This document shows, one piece after another, positions 7,236 to 13,273 of a stretch of 14,306 bases of DNA. Position 1 is the first letter of the stretch. The number at the start of each line of letters is the position of its first letter. The notes beneath the pieces are model-generated. The model was not told the origin of the DNA. It saw nothing but the letters and a program-made list of their open reading frames with translations, and did no database searches. The DNA is from Candidatus Gottesmanbacteria bacterium (lineage in GTDB: Bacteria > Patescibacteriota > Microgenomatia > UBA10105 > UBA927). Location of the stretch: the NCBI GenBank assembly GCA_016218185.1, contig JACREP010000088.1, positions 1 through 14,306 on the forward strand, read 5' to 3'. Made by a program: the position numbers and the translations under genes.

Positions 7236-8366
7236 ATGGATATAGTGAAAAAAAATATTACCATCGCAATTACCGGAGGACATGTTACTCCGGCACTTGC
7301 ACTTATTTCGGAAATTCGACGAATGCATCCGGATTGGAATCTTATCTGGATCGGGAGACGCACGGCTTTGGAAGGAGAAAACATTGAATCCGAGGAATAC
7401 CGTCTGATAAGGAGACAAGGCATTCGATTTCTGGCGCTGACGGCCGGAAGATTCACGCGACTGTTGTCTTTCAAAACCATTTCATCGCTGGCAAAAATTC
7501 CCCTAGGATATGTTCAGGCGCTTTTCTATGTAGCCAGGGAACGGCCAACGATCATTGTCTCGTTTGGAGGATATATTGCGTTGCCGGTAGTTGCAGCGGG
7601 AGCAATGCTTGGCATTGACTGCATTACGCACGAACAGACTCATGCTCCGGGGTTGGCTAATCGTATCATTGCACGGTTTGCAAAACGCGTCTGCGTGAGC
7701 TTTCCCGAAACGCGCGCATGGTTTACAAAAGACAAGACGGTCGTCACGGGGCTTCCCATCCGCCGCGAGCTTCTGACCGCTGCCAAATTCCTGCAAACTG
7801 CTGCGACCAGATCTCTTCCTGTTTTGTACATTACAGGAGGTGGTACGGGTGCGGTCACATTGAATGCGGTTATATTTCCTGCAATCAGGCGTTTGACCAA
7901 AACATTTATCGTAATTCATCAAACAGGTCATCCATCGTTTGCGCAGGCGTCGCGTCTTCGCGATGAATTGCCCGTTGTGCAAAAAAAGCACTATATCGTT
8001 GCTCCGTATTTCGATATAGGAGATTTAGGTGGCGTGCTTCGTGAAGCGCACATAGTGATTGCACGGGCAGGAGCCAATACGGTCGGGGAGCTGGCGCTAC
8101 TGGGAAAAGTTGCGATTCTCGTGCCGTTACCGTGGTCTGCCGCAGGAGAACAGAGGGAAAATGCTTCATGGCTTGCGACGAACGGCGGAGCAGTTGTACT
8201 TGATCAGCATGGGCTTACCGATGCCGGGATGGAACGAACCATTCATGAAATAATGGCCAACTATGCCAACTATCAGGACCGCGCCGCCCGGCTTGCCCGT
8301 ACATTTCCGCGCAATGGATCACTGCTTCTGCTTGGTGAGATTGAACATGCAATTACCTCGATATGA
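7236..8366 (+). CDS. murG: UDP-N-acetylglucosamine--lipid I GlcNAc transferase
   Basis: This 376-residue peripheral membrane GT-B enzyme turns lipid I into lipid II. Motifs seen are TGGHVTPALAL (13-23), HEQTHAPGLANR (132-143, matching the usual E.N..PG..N), a YITGGGTGAVTLN loop (198-210) in place of GGSQGA..+N, and the donor-binding ARAGANTVGE (276-285) with Q306-R-E-N downstream. The first two glycines of the canonical GGTGGH loop are replaced (AITGGH), and GGSQGA has become GGGTGA. Both fit a divergent MurG. Another ATG at 7231 lies in a different frame and ends at once, so 7236 is used. No clear ribosome site is seen. The gene ends in an ATGA shared with ftsQ, and no murC or murB lies between them. 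Confidence 0.9.
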   Translation: MDIVKKNITIAITGGHVTPALALISEIRRMHPDWNLIWIGRRTALEGENIESEEYRLIRRQGIRFLALTAGRFTRLLSFKTISSLAKIPLGYVQALFYVARERPTIIVSFGGYIALPVVAAGAMLGIDCITHEQTHAPGLANRIIARFAKRVCVSFPETRAWFTKDKTVVTGLPIRRELLTAAKFLQTAATRSLPVLYITGGGTGAVTLNAVIFPAIRRLTKTFIVIHQTGHPSFAQASRLRDELPVVQKKHYIVAPYFDIGDLGGVLREAHIVIARAGANTVGELALLGKVAILVPLPWSAAGEQRENASWLATNGGAVVLDQHGLTDAGMERTIHEIMANYANYQDRAARLARTFPRNGSLLLLGEIEHAITSI

Positions 8367-9058
8367 TAATCCGGAAGCAATCGTTATTGTCCGGCGCACG
8401 TCGTAGTATCGGATTGGGAATTATTCTTATCGTTACCTTTGTGCTCTACCGGATTGTTACAACAGCGTTTGTGATACGAACGGTTGAAGTGATTGGCAGC
8501 GGGGTAGAAGTTTCGCTTGATGAATCAAAACTGACGAAGAACCTCCTGTTGTTCCCAGCACAAAAAATACGGGAGAGGCTCCTTCACGATAATCCTCTGC
8601 TTCGCGACGTCGTAATCCGCAAAAAATATCCGCATACGCTCGTCATTGAGCCGGTCAAACGCAGTGCAACCGCACTTCTTGTTACCGGCGATCAGTCGGT
8701 ACTATTAGATTCGGAGGGAGTCGTTTTACCTCAATCAGAAATACGTGAGCCTCTTCCGACGATAATCATAAATATCGGGACCGTTCATATCGGCCAATCG
8801 GTGACAGATTACGGCATTGCAGTCAGCTTGCGGCTTCTTCAGAAACTTGGCGATTCATGGTACATCTCTTTGATAACGAAACATGAGGGAGGATTGCTGG
8901 TTGCAAAATATAGGGAAACAGAAATTTTTTTTACTCAAGAGGCAAACCCAGCGGCATTGATAGCCACTTTACAAACGCTGTTAACCGGGTTTAGAATAAA
9001 GGGAAGTCTGCCCAAAGTTATAGATCTTCGCTTCGATAAGCCGATCGTGACATTTTAA
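8363..9058 (+). CDS. ftsQ: FtsQ/DivIB-type cell division protein with POTRA domain
   Basis: This 231-residue single-pass protein belongs to the FtsQ/DivIB group, which recruits and stabilises other divisome membrane proteins. It has a short basic cytoplasmic tail (RKQ...GARR), one membrane segment (about 16-37), then a POTRA-like domain starting VIRTVEVIGSGV and including NPLLRDVVIRKKYPHTLVIEPVKRSATALL (about 76-105). An FtsQ-type beta domain follows, with LLDSEGVVLP and a terminal IDLRFDKPIV strand of the sort that contacts FtsB/L in other bacteria. Sequence conservation is low, as usual for the family, so the assignment also leans on position between murG and ftsA. It is translationally coupled to murG by a 4-base overlap, and ftsA starts 4 bases downstream of its stop. 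Confidence 0.85.
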   Translation: MIIRKQSLLSGARRSIGLGIILIVTFVLYRIVTTAFVIRTVEVIGSGVEVSLDESKLTKNLLLFPAQKIRERLLHDNPLLRDVVIRKKYPHTLVIEPVKRSATALLVTGDQSVLLDSEGVVLPQSEIREPLPTIIINIGTVHIGQSVTDYGIAVSLRLLQKLGDSWYISLITKHEGGLLVAKYRETEIFFTQEANPAALIATLQTLLTGFRIKGSLPKVIDLRFDKPIVTF

Positions 9059-9062
9059 AGGT

Positions 9063-10364
9063 ATGGCGCGTGATACCATAGTTTCCGGTATAGATGTTGG
9101 GACTTCTAAAATAACCACCCTTATTGCAACGGTTACCGAAGAGGAGGAGGCGCGCGTGATCGGCGTTTCCACCGTCGAGAGCCGGGGACTCCGCAAAGGT
9201 CAGGTTGTAAATATCGAAGAGGCCACGCAGGCTATTTCCCAATCGCTGGAAGGGGCGGAGCGCATGGCAGGCACGTCGGTGGGGAAAGCGTTTGTATCGG
9301 TAGGCGGCAATCACATCGCATCAATCAATTCCCATGGTGTGGTAGCGGTGGCCGAGCCCAATCGTGAGATTTCCGAACATGATGTGAAGCGGGTGATCGA
9401 TGCGGCTAAAGCCATATCCCTTCCTTCTTCCCGCGAAATTCTTCATGTACTTCCGCGCGGGTATATCGTGGATAGTCAGGAAGGAATAGTCGATCCCGTG
9501 GGCATGACCGGTGTGCGTCTGGAGGTGGATACACATCTGGTGACCGGGGGAGCGACTGCAATGCGCAATTTGAAAAAATGCGTGGAGGAATTGGGAGTAG
9601 AGGTGGAAGGGATGGTATTCGGAGGATTGGCTTCGGCCGTCTCGACGCTTTCGGAAACGGAAAAAGAGTTAGGAGTGGTGCTTATTGATATCGGGGGAGG
9701 GACCACGGACGTCGCAATTTTTATTGACGGAGCGCTGTCCTATTCCAGCGTTATCCCTATCGGCGCGATAAACATTACGAAAGATTTGGCCGCGGGTTTA
9801 CGCATTTCTTTGGAGAGCGCGGAAAAAATTAAACTTCGGTTGGGACAGCAGCCAAAGATTCCGGCGCTCGCAGACGATCACGAGACGGTTGGGACGGCCA
9901 AGACGGAAAAAACAGACGAATTGGATATTTCGGATTTGGGACTCGTTGAAGAGATGCGCACGGTATCGCGCAAGACACTTGTTGAGGGAATCATTAAACC
10001 CAGGCTGAATGAAATATTTACGATGGTGGGATTGGAGATTAAAAGAAGCGGTTTCGGCGGCATGACGCCTTCCGGAGTGGTACTGACCGGCGGCGGAGCA
10101 CTCACCATCGGTGCTACTGAATCTGCAAGGAGAAGTTTGGCCATGTCTGTGCATATCGGCGAGCCCAAAAAGATTTCCGGGCTCATCGATGAAATCACAA
10201 CGCCTGCATTTGCCGCCGGATGCGGACTGCTTCTGCATGCCGCAAAATTCGGTAAAAGCGAACACGGATCGTTCTTACGCGGTTTTGGAAAGCTCGGTGA
10301 GCGGGTACAGATGAAAGGACTTGCAGGAAAGGTTATTGATCTGGTAAAGTCTTTCTTACCCTAA
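9063..10364 (+). CDS. ftsA: Cell division protein FtsA (actin-like membrane tether for FtsZ)
   Basis: This 433-residue actin-fold ATPase anchors FtsZ filaments to the membrane. Seen are the phosphate-1 loop GIDVGTSKI (9-17), the 1C-domain block (about 85-160) with PRGYIVDSQEGIVDPVGMTG, the phosphate-2 loop LIDIGGGTTDVAIF (207-220), and the adenosine motif VVLTGGGALTIG (339-350). A C-terminal amphipathic stretch after a Gly/Lys-rich linker (MKGLAGKVIDLVKSFLP) is the expected membrane-targeting helix. An acidic insertion at about 269-292 is probably a surface loop. The start follows AAGG with only one base of spacing before ATG, too close for a normal ribosome site. Coupling to ftsQ, which ends 4 bases upstream, probably carries ribosomes across. 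Confidence 0.95.
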   Translation: MARDTIVSGIDVGTSKITTLIATVTEEEEARVIGVSTVESRGLRKGQVVNIEEATQAISQSLEGAERMAGTSVGKAFVSVGGNHIASINSHGVVAVAEPNREISEHDVKRVIDAAKAISLPSSREILHVLPRGYIVDSQEGIVDPVGMTGVRLEVDTHLVTGGATAMRNLKKCVEELGVEVEGMVFGGLASAVSTLSETEKELGVVLIDIGGGTTDVAIFIDGALSYSSVIPIGAINITKDLAAGLRISLESAEKIKLRLGQQPKIPALADDHETVGTAKTEKTDELDISDLGLVEEMRTVSRKTLVEGIIKPRLNEIFTMVGLEIKRSGFGGMTPSGVVLTGGGALTIGATESARRSLAMSVHIGEPKKISGLIDEITTPAFAAGCGLLLHAAKFGKSEHGSFLRGFGKLGERVQMKGLAGKVIDLVKSFLP

Positions 10365-10397
10365 CGTATTTATTTTCTCCTGCCCCTCGATACGGTT

Positions 10398-11558
10398 ATG
10401 CTCATTAAACCAGACATCGCGAGATTTGCCAAGATTAAAGTGGTGGGGATCGGCGGCGGCGGATGCAATGCCATCAATTCCATGATCACCGTAAATCAGA
10501 TAAACGGCGTGGATTTTTTGGGCATCAACACCGACGCTCAGGCTCTCCTTACCTGCCAGTCATCAACAAAAATACAAATCGGTGAACATCTGACCCGCGG
10601 TTTGGGAGCCGGCGGTAATCCTGACCTCGGCAGTCAAGCAGCGGAGGAGTCGCGGGAAAAACTCAAGGAGTATCTGCGCGATGCGGACATGGTATTTTTG
10701 ACGTGCGGGGAAGGCGGAGGGACCGGCACAGGCGCTACCCCACTCATTGCCCAGATAGCAAAAGAACTGGGTGCGCTTACGGTGGCGGTCGTCACCAAGC
10801 CGTTCCACTTTGAGGGAACGCGCAGGATGGTCACGGCAGAAGAAGGCATCGCGAACCTCAAAGACAAAGTTGATACCCTTATCGTTATCCCAAACCAGCG
10901 GCTTCTGGAAGTGATCGATAAAAAAATGACACTTCTGGATGCCTTCCGGGTGACGGATTCGGTGCTGGGACAGGGTGTGCAGGGAATTGCGGACCTTATT
11001 ACCATGCCGGGGCTCATCAACGTGGACTTTGCCGACGTGCGAACGATCATGACCAGCGCCGGGTCGTCGCTTATGGGCATCGGTACGGGTGTGGGAGAAA
11101 ACAGAGCCGCAACCGCTGCCCGTACCGCTATTGCTTCGCCGCTTCTGGAAGTGTCGATCGAAGGGGCTAAGGGAGTGCTGTTTAACATTACCGGCGGACC
11201 GGATCTGACCATGGCAGAGGTGGATGACGCAGCCAAGCAAATTGCCGCGGTGGTGGACCCGGATGCAAATATTATTTTTGGCGCAACAATAGATGAACAG
11301 TTGGTGGATCAGGTAAAAATTACGGTGATTGCGACCGGTTTTGACGAAACGAAAAGGAGACTTCGGGAACTTTCATCCCAGCCGCGGTACGGCTCCGCCG
11401 TACAACAGCAAACCGGCATGTTTACCAAACCGGTGACGGCTGCCCAATCCGCGGGCGTTGTGCCGCAACCGTTGCCCACACCGCTTACTCCGGCAGACGA
11501 TTTGCCGCCGGAGGAAGACGAGTTCGACATCCCCGCATTTCTGAGGCAGAGAAGTTAA
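10398..11558 (+). CDS. ftsZ: Cell division protein FtsZ (tubulin-like GTPase)
   Basis: This 386-residue GTPase forms the cytokinetic ring. Seen are KVVGIGGGGCNAIN (14-27), the tubulin signature GGGTGTG (106-112), the T6/T7 region with PNQRLLE near 165, and the NVDFADVRTIM synergy loop (208-218) with D210 and D213 needed for GTP hydrolysis. A variable proline-rich linker (about 330-370) and the terminal DEFDIPAFLRQR peptide that binds FtsA follow. The usual Met before the signature (AGMGGGTGTG) is Glu105, giving CGEGGGTGTG. The 33-bp gap before the gene contains no clear ribosome site and no convincing promoter. Good conservation of the tail supports a functional FtsA-FtsZ pair. No hairpin with a T-run follows the gene, so a normal intrinsic terminator is not apparent. 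Confidence 0.97.
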   Translation: MLIKPDIARFAKIKVVGIGGGGCNAINSMITVNQINGVDFLGINTDAQALLTCQSSTKIQIGEHLTRGLGAGGNPDLGSQAAEESREKLKEYLRDADMVFLTCGEGGGTGTGATPLIAQIAKELGALTVAVVTKPFHFEGTRRMVTAEEGIANLKDKVDTLIVIPNQRLLEVIDKKMTLLDAFRVTDSVLGQGVQGIADLITMPGLINVDFADVRTIMTSAGSSLMGIGTGVGENRAATAARTAIASPLLEVSIEGAKGVLFNITGGPDLTMAEVDDAAKQIAAVVDPDANIIFGATIDEQLVDQVKITVIATGFDETKRRLRELSSQPRYGSAVQQQTGMFTKPVTAAQSAGVVPQPLPTPLTPADDLPPEEDEFDIPAFLRQRS

Positions 11559-11612
11559 GGACAGAACGCTTCGGTTTCTCCCGTTGCCACAAGTAGTCTG
11601 CATTTTTAGGTC

Positions 11613-11641
11613 TTCCCAGGGAGCGGTATTTGTGATATAGT
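11613..11641 (+). promoter_or_regulatory. Predicted extended -10 promoter for the integrase remnant
   Basis: TTCCCA (11613-11618), a 17-bp spacer and TATAGT (11636-11641) preceded by TGA form an extended -10 promoter. Start is predicted near 11648, inside the inverted repeat at 11643-11666. The leader to the ATG at 11702 would be about 54 bases. Confidence 0.5.
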
Positions 11642-11642
11642 A

Positions 11643-11666
11643 AAGTTGTTCCTCGCAGGACAACTT
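11643..11666. repeat. Inverted repeat overlapping the predicted transcription start
   Basis: The arms AAGTTGTTCCT (11643-11653) and AGGACAACTT (11657-11666) pair over 10 bp with one bulged T and a 3-base loop. No T-run follows on either strand, so it is not an obvious terminator. The location at the start site fits an operator or an early mRNA hairpin. A recombinase-binding site is also possible beside an integrase remnant. Confidence 0.6.
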
Positions 11667-11681
11667 CATTCTCAATCACAA

Positions 11682-11705
11682 GCTACTCCCGATGGGGGAG
11701 TATGC
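11682..11705 (+). promoter_or_regulatory. Hairpin that would cover the integrase start codon
   Basis: GCTACTCCC (11682-11690) pairs with GGGAGTA plus GC (11696-11702 and 11704-11705) around the loop GATGG, with one unpaired T. The 3' arm contains the G-rich ribosome-site-like stretch and the ATG at 11702. In RNA it could limit initiation. Confidence 0.5.
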
Positions 11706-12106
11706 AGATTGATAAAGCGGATTTCCACCGTTTTCTGACGATTAAAGAAGGCCTTGACGCAAGCAGTGTACGCCACTGCATGTGCCGTATCGGCATACTC
11801 AATACGTGGCTTTCGGAGCAAGAGAACGAGTTAACCAAAGAAGGGGTCGAAAAGTTTTTTGCAGGGCTGAAAGCCAAAGGATTGAAAAATAACTCCCTCA
11901 ACACCTACCGCTTCATGTTTCGCCATTTGGTTTCTTACTGCAAAGACAGGGGATTATCAGCCGATTTTTTTGACGGGTTTAAGTCATTCAAGAAGACCAA
12001 GCCTGACATTGTGATATTTACCCACGAGGAGATTGAGAAAATATTGAACACATCGCTTACCTATGGCAAACCAAATCTTATACTGCTCCCGCTCTGTTGC
12101 CCGTAA
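11702..12106 (+). pseudogene. Truncated tyrosine recombinase/integrase (N-terminal domain only)
   Basis: A 134-residue reading frame matches the N-terminal SAM-like, core-binding domain of phage/XerCD-type integrases: helical, with GLDASSVRHC (17-26), TKEGVEKFFAGLKAKGL (45-61), NNSLNTYRFMFRHLVSYCKDRGL (63-85), and the start of the catalytic domain at FTHEEIEKILNTSLTYGK (106-123). Then the family resemblance stops: the last residues (PNLILLPLCCP) are unlike an integrase, and none of the catalytic Arg, Lys, His-x-x-Arg or Tyr motifs follow in any frame. A full-length enzyme would be roughly 270-330 residues. The gene is therefore a remnant that cannot recombine DNA by itself. The break falls next to a 25-bp direct repeat, suggesting a deletion or element insertion there. 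A DNA-binding fragment that is still expressed cannot be ruled out. Confidence 0.75.
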
Positions 12107-12128
12107 TGCGGTATAAGAAATTCGTAGG
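12104..12128. repeat. Imperfect 25-bp direct repeat, copy A
   Basis: It begins TAATGCGGTATAA and ends TTCGTAGGT, and matches copy B (12620-12644) at 21 of 25 positions. It covers the end of the integrase remnant. Both copies also have a GCTCTGT heptamer upstream (12091 and 12591), although the spacing to the repeat differs. Together the two copies bracket the minus-strand gene. Confidence 0.6.
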
Positions 12129-12144
12129 TATCAAACGCCTCGCT

Positions 12145-12468
12145 TTATCGGATAAATGGTAATTCAGCCTTCATTCCATTCTTTACGAGACATTGCTGAT
12201 ACCATAAAGAGAATGTGGATGTTGATAAGGTAGTGTCAGTCGGATAAAACCAACCCCAATTTTCAGCACTTGCACCTTTTGTTGGATTATACGTCCAAAC
12301 CTTTTCAGGAGCCCACTGTTTATCGTAGGTTTCCATTTGTTTCCACCTATTTGTTTTGCCAAAACTATTGTTGTAGCAATGCCGCCTAAGCAGACTTGGT
12401 CTCAATTGGAACCAACCAAACCAGCTCACTGAAATAATCACCACTACGACCCAGTACCCCGTTTTCAT
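12145..12468 (-). CDS. Small membrane-anchored exported protein, unknown function
   Basis: This 107-residue protein has no named family that I can assign. A hydrophobic N-terminal segment (about 5-20, WVVVVIISVSWFGWF) looks like a signal anchor, with the remainder outside the membrane. The outer part is rich in Trp, Tyr and Asn and has two cysteines, one in HCYNNSF and one in WYQQCLVKNGMK near the C-terminus. The spacing suggests a disulfide or a small folded domain. From memory, short anchored proteins ending in 'Y..CL..NG.' are frequent in Patescibacteria, but no function is known. It is the only gene here on the minus strand. The start is supported by an extended -10 box 9 bases upstream, so the mRNA would be leaderless. 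It lies between two direct repeats and beside a broken integrase, which suggests it arrived as cargo. Confidence 0.6.
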   Translation of the reverse strand: MKTGYWVVVVIISVSWFGWFQLRPSLLRRHCYNNSFGKTNRWKQMETYDKQWAPEKVWTYNPTKGASAENWGWFYPTDTTLSTSTFSLWYQQCLVKNGMKAELPFIR

Positions 12469-12477
12469 GATGGGCTT

Positions 12478-12486
12478 ATTATATCA
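12478..12486 (-). promoter_or_regulatory. Extended -10 promoter of the minus-strand gene
   Basis: Read on the minus strand the site is TGA followed by a perfect TATAAT, ending 9 bases before the ATG at 12468. No good -35 is visible, as is common for extended -10 promoters. The predicted start lies 2-4 bases before the ATG. Confidence 0.6.
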
Positions 12487-12619
12487 CTTGAATGAACCGT
12501 AGGGGGTGTGGCTAGAATACGTAGGTGATGGGCTGAGGCGAGCCAGATTTATTTTCCATAAGGGTACGTAATCAGACGGCGTCAAACCAAGCTCTGTACT
12601 TCTCCCTGGCTTTCGCTTC

Positions 12620-12644
12620 TAATGCGGTATAATAGGTTCGTAAG
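12620..12644. repeat. Imperfect 25-bp direct repeat, copy B, containing a perfect TATAAT
   Basis: It matches copy A at 21 of 25 positions. In this copy bases 12628-12633 read TATAAT, so it can serve as a -10 box reading rightward to the three-gene cassette. Copy A has TATAAG instead. No strong -35 is present 16-18 bp upstream. Confidence 0.6.
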
Positions 12645-12667
12645 TCGTCAGTCAGATGACCATTCAG

Positions 12668-12709
12668 AAACTACTTGTCGCACAATCATTGAGAGGTACG
12701 ACGTAGTTT
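12668..12709. repeat. Interrupted inverted repeat upstream of the cassette
   Basis: AAACTAC (12668-12674) pairs with GTAGTTT (12703-12709), and inside it GTCG (12677-12680) pairs with CGAC (12699-12702), leaving an 18-base centre. It could be a protein-binding site, a recombination-site remnant or an RNA stem. No T-run follows, so it is not a standard terminator. Confidence 0.4.
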
Positions 12710-12791
12710 TGAAACAAACAAGCGGTTGTATGCCAACTTATAGACCGATAATTGTTTATTTTTGCACTTATAAAGATATTTTTAAACTCGT

Positions 12792-12821
12792 ATGACTAAA
12801 ATCTGAAGATTGTGGTATATT
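12792..12821 (+). promoter_or_regulatory. Predicted extended -10 promoter of the three-gene cassette
   Basis: ATGACT (12792-12797), an 18-bp spacer, and TATATT (12816-12821) preceded by TGG make an extended -10 promoter. Transcription would begin near 12828, only about 4 bases ahead of the ATG at 12832, so the first gene would have essentially no leader. Confidence 0.5.
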
Positions 12822-12831
12822 GTTAGTAGCT

Positions 12832-13023
12832 ATGGATTTGGCAGCAAAGTTTCAAAAGGTATATGCCAACCTTCCGTTGGGAGCGAGAACCGAGATTGTT
12901 GCCGTTATTGACGGAGCGCCGATGACATGGAATGCTATTTATATCGAGGTGAAAGAGGATACAGAGAAAAGCAAGCAAATTCTTTCATTCCTTGAAAAAA
13001 TTGGGGTGTTGAAACATGAATGA
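12832..13023 (+). CDS. Small protein of unknown function, first gene of the peptidase cassette
   Basis: A 63-residue cytoplasmic protein with no signal or membrane segment. It opens MDLAAKFQKVYANLPLGAR, has a central strand-rich EIVAVIDGAPMTWNAIYIEV stretch, and ends in a charged helix (TEKSKQILSFLEKIGVL). The sequence looks like a compact alpha/beta domain rather than random translation. I recall related short proteins ('KVY.NLPL..R.EI..VI....+TWN.AY.E+') beside similar peptidases in Patescibacteria, but this is unverified memory. An upstream frame begins with TTG at 12820, inside the -10 box, so the ATG at 12832 is preferred. The stop overlaps the next gene by 8 bases. Function is unknown. 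A partner, adaptor or inhibitor of the downstream peptidase is only a guess from context. Confidence 0.7.
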   Translation: MDLAAKFQKVYANLPLGARTEIVAVIDGAPMTWNAIYIEVKEDTEKSKQILSFLEKIGVLKHE

Positions 13024-13273
13024 TACGACAACCAAACCCGTGGCCGCCCCGGAAGAATCCGGCGAGCTTCAGCAACAGATTAAAGAACTCGTGATTGCAC
13101 GTATTCTCACTCTTCCCGAAGATGTGTCATTGTCTGTCGGAGACGAGGATTTAAAGAGAGAGCAGCTTGTTGAACATGTTCAAAAAGAGGATAAGATTGG
13201 GAAGGACATCGTGGACATGCAGATGGAGTTTATCCGCGATATGGCAAGCGGAGCCCTCTATGAGAACCAGTAA
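13016..13273 (+). CDS. Small charged helical protein of unknown function, second gene of the peptidase cassette
   Basis: An 85-residue cytoplasmic protein. After a disordered, Thr/Pro/Glu-rich first 18 residues it has a helix (LQQQIKELVIARILTLPEDV, about 18-37), a short VSLSVGDEDL turn, and a long charged helix region (LKREQLVEHVQKEDKIGKDIVDMQMEFIRDMASGALY, about 46-82). No membrane segment, catalytic motif or known domain is recognised. The ATG follows GGGGTG at a 7-base spacing and overlaps the preceding stop by 8 bases. The third gene starts 14 bases before this one stops, so all three are translationally coupled. Shared expression with a caspase-like peptidase suggests a chaperone, regulator or substrate, which is inference only. 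Confidence 0.7.
   Translation: MNDTTTKPVAAPEESGELQQQIKELVIARILTLPEDVSLSVGDEDLKREQLVEHVQKEDKIGKDIVDMQMEFIRDMASGALYENQ

Larger units (their letters stand above)
12469..12831. other. 363-bp gene-poor interval between the minus-strand gene and the three-gene cassette
   Basis: I see no convincing protein gene here. The interval holds the minus-strand promoter (12478-12486), a short GGCT/AGCC hairpin (12531-12544), direct repeat copy B with a TATAAT inside (12620-12644), an inverted repeat (12668-12709), an A/T-rich stretch (about 12740-12810), and the cassette promoter (12792-12821). A 57-codon frame at 12622-12795 has no supporting features. The interval looks like recombined intergenic DNA. Confidence 0.6.

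Noticed and set aside
10563..11240. 225- and 200-codon minus-strand frames opposite ftsZ
   Set aside because: They are antisense to a highly conserved, G+C-rich gene, where long antisense frames arise from codon bias. No promoter or motifs support them.
11657..11666. Rho-independent terminator of ftsZ at the 11643-11666 hairpin
   Set aside because: No T-run follows the stem on either strand, and the stem overlaps a predicted promoter start.
12531..12555. Terminator at the GGCT/AGCC hairpin followed by a T-rich stretch
   Set aside because: The stem is only 4 bp with a 6-base loop, and the following bases (AGATTTATTTT) are not a clean T-run. Too weak to call.
12622..12795. 57-codon plus-strand frame starting inside direct repeat copy B
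   Set aside because: It has no ribosome site at a useful distance and odd composition, runs through an inverted repeat and A/T-rich DNA, and ends inside the cassette's predicted -35. It is more likely chance in intergenic sequence.
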